Assembly: GCF_002904295.1 (NCBI RefSeq)
Contig: NZ_PPHG01000022.1
Location: 1-64,000 of the forward strand
DNA: 64,000 nt
Direction: 5' to 3'
Source of the DNA: Amycolatopsis sp. CA-128772
GTDB taxonomy: Bacteria > Actinomycetota > Actinomycetes > Mycobacteriales > Pseudonocardiaceae
Shown here: in pieces, positions 35,044 to 42,765 of the stretch
How positions within the stretch are numbered: the first letter of the stretch is position 1
How the letters are laid out: every line of letters starts with the position of its first letter
The notes under the pieces: generated by a model
Told to the model about the DNA's origin: nothing
What the model saw: only the letters and a program-made list of their open reading frames with translations
Databases searched by the model: none
Translations under genes and position numbers: made by a program

Positions 35044-35757
35044 ATGACCAAGCTGAGCGCCGGGGAGATCGCCCGGCACGCCTACGCCGCGGGCTTCCGC
35101 GGCCCGGGCCTGACCACCGCGGTCGCGGTCGCGCTGGCCGAGTCCGGCGGCCGGACGACCGCGCACAACGCGACCCCGCCGGACGACTCGTACGGCCTCT
35201 GGCAGATCAACATGCTGGGCGCGCTCGGCCCGGAACGCCGCCACCAGTACCACCTGAAGTCCGACGACCAGCTGTTCGACCCGGCCACCAACGCGCGGGT
35301 CGCGAACCGCATCTCGGGGGACGGCCACGATTTCACGCCCTGGTCGACGTACACGAACGGGGCCTACAAGCACCACCTGGCCGCTGCGCGCGAGGCCGCC
35401 CGGGACGTCACCGCGCACCACGGCGAAGCGCACCCGCGCGGTGGTGGCGAGCCGCTGCGGGTGGACGACGCCGTGCTCCGCGGCTACGTGCGGCGCACCC
35501 GGCACGTCGCCGACGCCCTGGACGGCGCGTCCGGGCAGCTGCGGGACGTCCGGGACATCGCGGAGGACAGCTTCGGCCGGATCGGCCGGGAATCGGGGTT
35601 CGCCGCCGCGCTGGCCGGCTTCGGGCTGGCGCTGCAGCGGCAGGTCAAGGGCGTCGGCGCGCACGCCGACGGGCTGGCCTCGGCCGCGCAGAAGGCGGCG
35701 AAGTCCTATCGCGACCACGAGACGGCCACCGCCGCCGCGCTGAACGGCCGGAGCTGA
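35044..35757 (+). CDS. Lysozyme-like (SLT) domain with C-terminal WXG-like helices
   Basis: The 237-residue protein has an SLT-type domain at 10-110: AVALAESGGRTTAHNATPPDDSYGLWQIN with the catalytic glutamate in ALAESGG. The C-terminal ~100 residues form long amphipathic helices like an ESX/WXG100 substrate. It has no signal peptide, so export would need a type VII system. The two-base gap before the CHAP gene suggests one operon. Confidence 0.8.
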   Translation: MTKLSAGEIARHAYAAGFRGPGLTTAVAVALAESGGRTTAHNATPPDDSYGLWQINMLGALGPERRHQYHLKSDDQLFDPATNARVANRISGDGHDFTPWSTYTNGAYKHHLAAAREAARDVTAHHGEAHPRGGGEPLRVDDAVLRGYVRRTRHVADALDGASGQLRDVRDIAEDSFGRIGRESGFAAALAGFGLALQRQVKGVGAHADGLASAAQKAAKSYRDHETATAAALNGRS

Positions 35758-35758
35758 C

Positions 35759-36751
35759 GTGGACACCGCCGCACTCGCGCGCTCCTTCGCGGAGGACCTG
35801 ATCGCGCACCGGAACTCCCTCGCCGGGAAGGCCGAGGACGCCGTCCGCGCCGAATACGCCCTGCACCGGGTGGCGACCGCGCTCGACGACCAGCACGACG
35901 CGTACCACCGGGAAAGCACCGCGGTCCTCGGACACTGGCACGGCCGCGGGGCCGGCGGTTTCCGCCACACGAGCGCGAAACTGACGAAGGAGCTGCGGGT
36001 CACGGGCGCGGCCGGGGCGGCGGCCGAGAAGGTCGTCGCGCACGTGGCGTCCACAGTGGACAGCGGGCACACGGCCGTGCAGCGGCTGGTCGACGAGTAC
36101 ACCACGAAGGCCGCGCAGGTGCTGGACGCCGGCGTCGCCGCGGGGACGCCGGCGGCGCTGATGCGGGCCGTCGGGCACGTCGCCGACCTGGTGCCGCACT
36201 ACACGCGCCAGTCGACGGCGACGCTGCGGCACGTCCGCGCGGAACTCGAAGCGTCGGCGAAGAAGCTGGACGCGCTGCGCAAGGACCTGACCCACGACCA
36301 CGCCGGTGACAAGCCGGCGCACCCGGCGGCCGGCCCGGGCACGGAAATCGTGCACGCCGCGCGCAAGGAGCTCGGCACCCGCGAGAACCCGCCGGGCAGC
36401 AACCGCAACCCCTACGGGCCGACCGCCGCGTGGTGCTCGTCGTTCGCCACCGCGATGTGGCGCAAGGCGGGGGTGAAGATTCCCGTGCTGCCCTTCAGCG
36501 GTGATGTCTTCCACTGGGGGCAACGCAACGGGCACGCGTACGGGAAGCAATCCCTGCACGAGGCCCGGCCGGGGGACGTCCTGATCTTCGGCACCGGCCC
36601 GCAGAGCACGGCGACGAGCACGCACATCGGCATCGTCGAGAAGGTCGAGGGAAACCGGGTCACGATGATCGAAGGCAACTCCGGGGACGCTGTCCGCCGG
36701 AACACGCACACGCTCTCGGCGTCGACGTTCTACGGAGGGGTGCACCCGTGA
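35759..36751 (+). CDS. CHAP-domain peptidoglycan hydrolase with N-terminal WXG-like domain
   Basis: The 330-residue protein starts with ~170 residues of helices that include W-H-G (HWHGRGAGGF), an ESX-like feature. A CHAP domain follows from about 196: AARKELGTRENPPGSNRN, catalytic cysteine in AAWCSSFATAMW, and THIGIVEKVEGNRVTMIEGN with the histidine. It would cleave stem peptides after type VII export. GTG start, no signal peptide. Confidence 0.85.
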   Translation: MDTAALARSFAEDLIAHRNSLAGKAEDAVRAEYALHRVATALDDQHDAYHRESTAVLGHWHGRGAGGFRHTSAKLTKELRVTGAAGAAAEKVVAHVASTVDSGHTAVQRLVDEYTTKAAQVLDAGVAAGTPAALMRAVGHVADLVPHYTRQSTATLRHVRAELEASAKKLDALRKDLTHDHAGDKPAHPAAGPGTEIVHAARKELGTRENPPGSNRNPYGPTAAWCSSFATAMWRKAGVKIPVLPFSGDVFHWGQRNGHAYGKQSLHEARPGDVLIFGTGPQSTATSTHIGIVEKVEGNRVTMIEGNSGDAVRRNTHTLSASTFYGGVHP

Positions 36752-37014
36752 TCACCGGAAAAGCCGCCGACCGGACGGTGGCCGTGGAGGTCGCGCCCGG
36801 CGGCGCGCTGCAGGAACTGACCCTCGAAGCCGCGGCGCTGCGGCTGGACCCGGACGAGCTCGCCCGCCGGATCCTGCTGCTCACGGCGACGGCCTCGGCC
36901 CGCGCGACGGCGTCCCTGTGGCACACCCTGGACGGCGAGGTGCCCGGCCTCGGGCTGCCGGCGCCGGACGAGGCCGCGGAAGCGACGACGCCGGAAAGCT
37001 GGCGGGCGCAATGA
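36748..37014 (+). CDS. YbaB/EbfC-like protein 1
   Basis: The 88-residue protein has the YbaB beta-strand and helix pattern (VAVEVAPGGALQELTLEAAALRL... then DELARRILLLTATA). In actinomycetes, such small proteins sit inside type VII secretion substrate loci. ATGA overlap with the next gene and a GTG start overlapping the CHAP stop tie it to the operon. DNA binding or a chaperone role is possible. Confidence 0.6.
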   Translation: MITGKAADRTVAVEVAPGGALQELTLEAAALRLDPDELARRILLLTATASARATASLWHTLDGEVPGLGLPAPDEAAEATTPESWRAQ

Positions 37015-37388
37015 CCGAGTACGGCACGCGGCTGGCGGCGATCCGCGCTTCGGCGGCGGCCGCTGGGGTCCGCGTGGTGGTCGATCTGCACGGGGCGCTG
37101 GTGGACCTGCGGCTGGAGCGGCGGGCGATGGCCCGGCCGGCGCGCGAACTCGCGGACCTGATCCGGCGGCTGGCCGGGGAGGCCGGGGCCGATGCGCTGC
37201 GGCAGGGGCAGGAGGTGCTGGGTGAGCTGCTGCCGGCCGAACCCGGATCGGACGGGGAGCTCGGCGATCGTTCCGGCCGGCGCCCACCCGAGCGGGACTC
37301 GTTTCTCTCGGGTGGGGAGCTCGGCGATCGTTCCGGTCGGCGCCCACCCGGGCAGGACTCGTTCCTCCCCGCGACCTGGGCGACCTGA
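37011..37388 (+). CDS. YbaB/EbfC-like protein 2 with tandem C-terminal repeats
   Basis: The 125-residue protein has a YbaB-like core (VRVVVDLHGALVDLRLERRAM ... ELADLIRRLAGEAGADAL). Its tail holds two copies of a 20-residue unit (GELGDRSGRRPP..DSF), coded by a 60-bp direct repeat. It is the last gene of the plus-strand hydrolase operon. Confidence 0.6.
   Translation: MTEYGTRLAAIRASAAAAGVRVVVDLHGALVDLRLERRAMARPARELADLIRRLAGEAGADALRQGQEVLGELLPAEPGSDGELGDRSGRRPPERDSFLSGGELGDRSGRRPPGQDSFLPATWAT
37255..37374. repeat. Two 60-bp direct repeats inside a gene
   Basis: The blocks at 37255-37314 and 37315-37374 match over nearly all of their length (GGGAGCTCGGCGATCGTTCC at each start) and keep the reading frame. 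They arose by in-frame duplication in the YbaB-like gene. Confidence 0.85.
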
Positions 37389-37395
37389 CCCGGGC

Positions 37396-38163
37396 TCAGC
37401 GAGCGGCCTCGACGAGCCGGGCGACGCGGCCGGCCAGCCCGGCCACCGGCGTGATGCTCACCCAGGGCTCGCCGCCAGCGTCCTCCGGGGTCACCGCGTA
37501 CCGGCCCGCCGCCGTGTCGAACCAGGCCAGCACCGGGGTGCGGCCCGCCGGGCCGGTCGCCGCCAGCTGGCCCGCCGTGTGCCGCTCCGCCGTCACCAGC
37601 GTGGCCAGGGGGCGGACCGCCCGGCCGGTGATCCCCGCCGCGGCCAGTGCCCGTTCGAACGCGTCGTAACCGTTGCGGGCGTAGGCGTCCATCGCCGCCG
37701 AGTACGCCGCGCGCGGCAGCCGCAGCGGGTCGCCGGGCCCCGGCGGCTGGTCGCCGAGCATGCGGGCCACCGCCGGGACGAGGTCCGCCGGGCGCAGCGG
37801 TTCGAGCACCAGGTCGCGTTCGTCGAGCACGGCGAGCACGCCCGCGGTGTCCCGCACCGCGGCGAGCAGCCGCCACGGCGCTTCCCCGAGCACCAGCGCG
37901 TCGACGCTCAGCGCCGGCGAACCCAGCAGCCCGACCAGGTCCGCCAGCGCCGGGTCGACGTCGTCGCCGTCGGTCAGCCCGGCCCCGGCGAGCCCGGCGA
38001 ACACGCCCACGCCCAGGTCGTCGCGTTCGGCGTGGGTGCGGCCGTGAGCCGGCACGTCGAGCGGGTACGGCGGCGGCCTGCCCGGTCCCAGGTCCTCCCA
38101 GAGGAGGTCGAACTCCAGGTGCGACAGGATCACTCCCGCCGTCGTCACGGTGCGGCGCGCCAT
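37396..38163 (-). CDS. EspG-family type VII secretion chaperone
   Basis: The 255-residue protein starts VILSHLEFDLLWEDLG and continues with PYPLDVPAHGRTHAERDDL. This is the EspG hallmark. EspG proteins in ESX systems bind PE/PPE-type substrates before export. It ends near the 3' end of the plus-strand operon (convergent). Confidence 0.88.
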   Translation of the reverse strand: MARRTVTTAGVILSHLEFDLLWEDLGPGRPPPYPLDVPAHGRTHAERDDLGVGVFAGLAGAGLTDGDDVDPALADLVGLLGSPALSVDALVLGEAPWRLLAAVRDTAGVLAVLDERDLVLEPLRPADLVPAVARMLGDQPPGPGDPLRLPRAAYSAAMDAYARNGYDAFERALAAAGITGRAVRPLATLVTAERHTAGQLAATGPAGRTPVLAWFDTAAGRYAVTPEDAGGEPWVSITPVAGLAGRVARLVEAAR

Positions 38164-38211
38164 GGTCCCCCTTCCCGTCGTGGGCGGCCGGCGTCGGGCA
38201 CGATGGTGCCG

Positions 38212-39006
38212 ATGGCCGAGCCGTACCCGGTGGACGTACCCGCGAGCGGGTACCTCGTCGTCCGCGCCTCGGGCGCCGCGGCGGCGCGCGCGGCGATCCT
38301 CGGCGGCGTGGCCCGCGATCCCGAGGGCATCCAGCTGGTGCTGCGCTGCCCGGTGCCGCGGGCGGTCGCCGGATCCGGCGCGAAACTGACGTTCGCCGAC
38401 GCGACGCTGCACCTGCTGCCGTCGGACCGCGGGGTCGTCATGCTGACCGTCGCCGCGGCGAAGCTGTCGATTTCGTTCGCCGAGCTGCGGCCGCTGATGT
38501 TCCGGCCGGTCGAGGTCGACGCGCCGCTGCGGGCCCTGTTCGCCGGCGCGGTGGCCCACGTCCTGGCGGCCGGGCCCCGGCTCGACCCGCACGGACTGGC
38601 CCACCACCTGCTGGGCCTGGCCGAGCTGGTGCTGCGCAGTGCGTTGCGCACCGAGCTCGACCGCGTCGACGCGCTCGCCGCCCGGCGCCGCGAAGCGCTG
38701 GAGTACATGCGGGCCCACCTGGCCGACCAGTCGCTGACGGCGGACCGCATCGCCGAAGCGCTGTACATCTCGCGCCGGCGGCTGTACCAGCTGTTCGACG
38801 ACGGCCAGGGGGTCTCGGAACGGCTCAAGGGACTGCGGATCGAGCGCGCGAAAGCGCTGCTGGCGGACCCGGCCAAGGCGGGCCGGGGCATCGCGGAGAT
38901 CGCGCGTGACTGCGGGTTCACCAGCGCCCCGCACTTCTCGCGGACGTTCCGCCGGGCGACCGGCCGGACCCCGCGCGAATACCGGGAGCGGGCGCTGCGG
39001 GGGTGA
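38212..39006 (+). CDS. AraC-family regulator
   Basis: The 264-residue protein has a C-terminal AraC double helix-turn-helix: ADRIAEALYISRRRLYQLFDD and AEIARDCGFTSAPHFSRTFRRATGRTPREYR. The N-terminal sensor domain is unusual, giving no clear cupin. ATG at 38212 or 38203 is possible. Its 3' end overlaps the convergent 38918-39514 gene by 89 bp. It is divergent from the EspG gene by 48 bp and may control the type VII genes. Confidence 0.85.
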   Translation: MAEPYPVDVPASGYLVVRASGAAAARAAILGGVARDPEGIQLVLRCPVPRAVAGSGAKLTFADATLHLLPSDRGVVMLTVAAAKLSISFAELRPLMFRPVEVDAPLRALFAGAVAHVLAAGPRLDPHGLAHHLLGLAELVLRSALRTELDRVDALAARRREALEYMRAHLADQSLTADRIAEALYISRRRLYQLFDDGQGVSERLKGLRIERAKALLADPAKAGRGIAEIARDCGFTSAPHFSRTFRRATGRTPREYRERALRG

Positions 39007-39514
39007 GGTCGACGCCGGCGACGAGCGTCCCGGCCAGCCCGGCGACCTCGAGCCAGCCCCGCCCGCCGGGGGAATGCAGGGTGAACACCGCCGCGCGCGG
39101 CCGGTCGGGGTCGAGCACGACGGCCTGCAGCTGCGCGCCGGACAGCCCGATCCGTTCGACGATCACCACCGGGTAGCCGCGCCGGGTCTGGGCGTGGCTC
39201 ACCTCGCGCAGGCCCGGCGTGGTGTCGGCGACGAAGTGCCCGAGGTCGGCGGCGTCGGCGGCCGGACCGGACAGGGGGACGATCCCGGCGATGAGCAGCG
39301 CCGGGTCGGCGTCGCGGTGCTCGACCAGCGCCAGCAGCCCCGCGTGCTGGTCGTGGGCGATTTCTGCGGACTGCACGGCGGCCGCTTCCAGCCCGGGGTC
39401 CCGGGCGGCGTCGGGGCCGCGCAGGCGGGCCATGAGCGCGTGCAGCTCCGCGGTGGTGCGCTCGACGGAGGCCAGGCTGACCGGGGTGATCCCCGGGACG
39501 GCGGGCAGTTTCAC
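38918..39514 (-). CDS. Unknown protein of type VII accessory operon
   Basis: The 198-residue protein is not recognised by sequence. It has soluble alternating beta strands and helices: AGIVPLSGPAADAADLGHFV, REVSHAQTRRGYPVVIVERIG and an extended tail. The tail overlaps the AraC gene on the other strand. The GTG start overlaps the upstream coiled-coil gene (GTGA). It could be an export-associated or immunity-type protein. Confidence 0.6.
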   Translation of the reverse strand: MKLPAVPGITPVSLASVERTTAELHALMARLRGPDAARDPGLEAAAVQSAEIAHDQHAGLLALVEHRDADPALLIAGIVPLSGPAADAADLGHFVADTTPGLREVSHAQTRRGYPVVIVERIGLSGAQLQAVVLDPDRPRAAVFTLHSPGGRGWLEVAGLAGTLVAGVDLTPAAPAPGIRAGSGRSPGGTSARSAGRW

Positions 39515-40203
39515 CGGCCACCCAGCGCGGCGGTGAACGCGCCCACGGCGCCGGACGGCGGAGTCACCGGGGCGACGGGTGTGCGCGCGACGGTCACGCC
39601 CAGCTCGCGCCCGGCGGCCGAGAACGTCGCCAAGGCGGTGGTGAGCTGGGGGAATGCGGGTGCGCTGGGCAAAGGCGCGCCGTCCCCGAGGGCCCTGAGC
39701 CGTCCGGCGACGCGGGCGGCTTCGGCGGTGTGGACGCGTTCGAGATCGCGGGCTTCGCGGCGGATGCGGTCGAGTTCCGTGCGCCGGTCGGCGAGCCGGG
39801 CGCGGGCCGCGGCGGCTTCGGGGGCGGTGGCGGGGGAGAACTGCGCGGTCGTCTCGGCTTGTTCGACGGCGTCTTCGGCCTCGACGACGGCCCGCTGGGC
39901 CGGCACGGCCCGGCGGTCGAGGTCTTCGGCCTGGCGGCGGTGGGCGAGCAGGGTCCCCGCCCAGTCTTCGAGGACGGCGGCGGCTTCGCGGAGGGAGTCC
40001 GGCAGGGTGGCGACGCCGGCCGCGGACCGCCGGGCCCGCTCGGCGAGCGCCTGCGCGGACGGGCCGGCCCAGCCGGGGAGTTGGGCGGGAAGCGGGATGT
40101 CGCCGAGCCGGGCGGCGGCCGCGGAGCACCGGCGCGCCGCTTCGGCGACGGCGTCGGGGCTGCCGGGGGCGGGGTCGAAACCGAGGGCGCGGAACTCAGC
40201 CAT
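39511..40203 (-). CDS. Large WXG/ESX-like helical protein
   Basis: The 230-residue protein is nearly all helical with a W-A-G turn (LPGWAGPSAQALA) as in WXG100 proteins. A coiled coil follows from about 95 to 180 (AEDAVEQAETT ... RTELDRIRREARDLERV). It has no signal peptide. It is probably a secreted ESX substrate or its partner. Confidence 0.65.
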   Translation of the reverse strand: MAEFRALGFDPAPGSPDAVAEAARRCSAAAARLGDIPLPAQLPGWAGPSAQALAERARRSAAGVATLPDSLREAAAVLEDWAGTLLAHRRQAEDLDRRAVPAQRAVVEAEDAVEQAETTAQFSPATAPEAAAARARLADRRTELDRIRREARDLERVHTAEAARVAGRLRALGDGAPLPSAPAFPQLTTALATFSAAGRELGVTVARTPVAPVTPPSGAVGAFTAALGGR

Positions 40204-40480
40204 CGGTGCGCCTCAGCTGGTCCACGGCGTTCGCGTCTCCGGTCCGGTAGACCGCCGCCGCGGTCCGGACGCTCGCCGCCGTCGCGTCGAGGTCCGCCCG
40301 CACCGCCCGGATCCGGTCCGCCCACTCGCCCGTGAGCGCCCGCAGCACGTCCGACACCACCGGCCCGAGGTCGCCCGAAGCGCCGGTTTCGTCCGCCGCG
40401 GTGCCGTACTCCTCCGCCGTGTCCTCCAGGGTGCGCGCCAACGCCTCCAGCGCCGCCGGGTCGGCCTCGAAGCCGGTCAT
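40196..40480 (-). CDS. Small WXG100-like protein
   Basis: The 94-residue protein starts MTGFEADPAALEALARTLEDTAEEY and has two helices with a loop containing LTGEWADRIRAV, the size and shape of WXG100 proteins (the W is followed by A-D rather than x-G). It pairs by eight-base overlap with the larger helical protein. Confidence 0.65.
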   Translation of the reverse strand: MTGFEADPAALEALARTLEDTAEEYGTAADETGASGDLGPVVSDVLRALTGEWADRIRAVRADLDATAASVRTAAAVYRTGDANAVDQLRRTDG

Positions 40481-41655
40481 TCGCCGAACACCGGCGGGTA
40501 CGCGGGCGGCAGGTCGTCCATCAGGTCGTAGCCCGACGCGTACTTGTCGTGGTGCTCGGTGTCCTCCTCACGCTGGGCGCCCTGGCCCGGCGGGTACATG
40601 CCGTACCCGCCCGCCGGGCCGCGACCGCCTCCCGTGCCGCCGGGACCGGAAACCGGCCCCGGCGCTCCGAACCGGCCCGATCCGGCCCGCGCGCCCTCGC
40701 CGAGCGCGCCCGGGACGCCCGGCGCCGGTACGCCGCCCCACCCCGACCCCGAAAGCCCGGTGCCACCCGCCGTGCCGATCACCCCGTCAAGACCCACCGG
40801 CAGGCCGGCGCCGGTCACCGTGCCGGCGCCGGACAGCGCCGTGCCGGGCACCACCGAGGCGGTCGAGGTCGAGTCGCCGGGCGCCCGATCGACGAACGGC
40901 GGATCGAGACCCGGACCAGAACCCGGATCGGAACCCGGGCCGCCACCGGGGTCGGAACCCGGCCCGGACGGCGTGACCGCGACCCCCGGGTCCGCCGCGC
41001 TCACCGCCGGCGCGGTGTCGAACACCGGGGGCAGCCGGTGGCGGACGTCGTGGCTCGCGCTCTCGTACTGCTCCATCACCCGGACGGCTTCGGCCTTCGC
41101 GTCGGCCGCCTGCTGGCGGGTCGGCAGCTGGTCGTCGAGCAGGTCGTCCAGCAGGTACGTGCCCTCGGGCCCGTCGAGGCGCTTGACCGCGTACCCCTCG
41201 CGGAACCACCGTTCCGCCCAGTAGTGCACGGGTTCCGGCATCTTCCGCCGGGCCTCGCCGATCGCCGCCGTGTACGTGTCGAGGCCGTCGCCGATCTGCC
41301 GCGCGTTCTCGCTCGCCGTGCTCGCCCAGGTGGTCAGCTTCCGGACCGAGCCGGCGGCGCCCGCCGCGGACGGGCCGCGCCACGACAGCAGCAGCTTCTG
41401 CACCAGCGCGTGGACGTCGCCGGTCGCCGTGTCGACACCCTTCGCGAGCTCGGCCCACCGGTGCGCCTGCTCGCCGAGCTTCGGTGGCTCCGCCGACTGC
41501 ACCATGTCCCACAGCTCGCGGTGGTCGTAGCTGTCCCAGTGGATCCGGCCGAACGCGGCCTCGCGGGCGTTGGCCGCCTTCTCACGGCGGACGCGCCGCG
41601 CGCGAGCCTGCTCCCGTGCGGTCGGGCGGTGGTGCGTGGAATGGAACTCAGGCAT
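40477..41655 (-). CDS. PPE-like/WXG protein with Gly/Pro-rich tail
   Basis: The 392-residue protein has a helical N-terminal ~220 residues with SWRG (WXG-like, LLLSWRGPSAAGA) and an Asp/Glu-rich DDLLDDQL. A long Gly-Pro-Ser tail ends in LPPAYPPVFGE. The domain order matches PPE-type or WXG-type substrates in actinomycetes. No signal peptide is seen, so type VII export is the likely route. Confidence 0.7.
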   Translation of the reverse strand: MPEFHSTHHRPTAREQARARRVRREKAANAREAAFGRIHWDSYDHRELWDMVQSAEPPKLGEQAHRWAELAKGVDTATGDVHALVQKLLLSWRGPSAAGAAGSVRKLTTWASTASENARQIGDGLDTYTAAIGEARRKMPEPVHYWAERWFREGYAVKRLDGPEGTYLLDDLLDDQLPTRQQAADAKAEAVRVMEQYESASHDVRHRLPPVFDTAPAVSAADPGVAVTPSGPGSDPGGGPGSDPGSGPGLDPPFVDRAPGDSTSTASVVPGTALSGAGTVTGAGLPVGLDGVIGTAGGTGLSGSGWGGVPAPGVPGALGEGARAGSGRFGAPGPVSGPGGTGGGRGPAGGYGMYPPGQGAQREEDTEHHDKYASGYDLMDDLPPAYPPVFGE

Positions 41656-42115
41656 CGCGCTCACCCGCCCGCAGGGCCGCGGCGGCCTCGTCGTCGTTGC
41701 GCGCGTGCGTCGTGGCGACGGTCTCGAGCGCCTGTCGCAGCGAAGCGAGCTCGGCCAGGTACGACGTGAGGGCGGCCTGCACGCCACCGGCGTCCGCGCC
41801 GCCGCGCAGCCCGAACGAGCTGCGCATCCAGTGCGACACCGGCCCCTTGCCGTCGGCGAGCGGGGTGCCCAGCTCGCGGGCGCTCGCGAGGTGGCCGGAA
41901 AGCTCCTGGTAGCGCTCGTCCAGCGCCTTCTTGGCCGCTTCGACCTCGGCGTAGTCCAGCGCGAGGACGTCGGTGTCGGCGATCAGCGCGGCCGAACCGG
42001 CGCCCTGCGGCCTCGCGACGTCCGACGCCCCTTCCCGCGGGTCGTCGGGTACGTCGGGCCGGTGCTCCGCCTTCAGCTGCCGCCGTGCGTCGGACTCGTC
42101 GCGCACTGTCGCCAT
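41648..42115 (-). CDS. ESX-associated helical protein
   Basis: The 155-residue protein begins MATVRDESDARRQLKAEH and has a coiled-coil-like helix (YAEVEAAKKALDERYQELSGHL) then a loop and a second helix, as in WXG100-type proteins. It is the first gene of the minus-strand set; its stop overlaps the PPE-like gene start. Its role is inferred only from neighbours. Confidence 0.6.
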   Translation of the reverse strand: MATVRDESDARRQLKAEHRPDVPDDPREGASDVARPQGAGSAALIADTDVLALDYAEVEAAKKALDERYQELSGHLASARELGTPLADGKGPVSHWMRSSFGLRGGADAGGVQAALTSYLAELASLRQALETVATTHARNDDEAAAALRAGERDA

Positions 42116-42240
42116 GGACGTCCTTCCCTCGCCACCCAGGCGTCCATCCTGGCCAATGCGCGGCGCGAAGAGAAGCGGCCCCGCCGCGGCTGCACGGGTG
42201 GACACGAAGACTGCACGGGCGGATAGGGCAGGATGTCCGG

Positions 42241-42765
42241 ATGATCCCCCGTCGTGCGTCCGGAGCGGTTTTCGCCGCCCTCGTCGGGCTGGTCGTGCTC
42301 GCCGGGCCGGCCTCCGCCCACACCGAGCTCGAGTCCAGCTCACCTGCGGAGGGCGCCTCGCTCGCGACCGCGCCGGCGCAGGTCCAGCTGACCTTCGGCG
42401 AGCCGGTGACGCTGCCGCCGGACCCGGTCAAGGTCACCGGCCGCGACGGCACCGCCTGGCAGATCGGCGCCGCGACGGTCGACGGCGGGGTCGTGACGGT
42501 CCCGGTGACGCCGTCCGGCACCGCCCAGGCCTACACGCTGACCTGGCAGGTCGTCGCGAAGGACGGCGACAACGTCACCGGCACCGTGCACTTCACCCTC
42601 ACCGGGGCGGCTTCGGCGGCGCCGCCGGCCGCGTCCGGTTCGGCGGCGCCCACCCCGACGCTCGACTCCGTCGGCATCCCGGCCTGGATCTGGGCGCTGG
42701 TCGCGATCGCCGGGCTGCTCGCGGTGATCGTCGTCGGCGTCCGGCAGCTGCGGGGCCGCCGCTAG
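42241..42765 (+). CDS. CopC/YobA-like secreted copper-binding protein
   Basis: The 174-residue protein has a signal peptide ending in GPASA, then HTELESSSPAEGASL, the start of the CopC domain with its N-terminal histidine. A single transmembrane helix lies near the C-terminus (IPAWIWALVAIAGLLAVIVV). CopC proteins bind copper in the periplasm-like space. The neighbouring CopD membrane partner is absent in the window. Confidence 0.9.
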   Translation: MIPRRASGAVFAALVGLVVLAGPASAHTELESSSPAEGASLATAPAQVQLTFGEPVTLPPDPVKVTGRDGTAWQIGAATVDGGVVTVPVTPSGTAQAYTLTWQVVAKDGDNVTGTVHFTLTGAASAAPPAASGSAAPTPTLDSVGIPAWIWALVAIAGLLAVIVVGVRQLRGRR

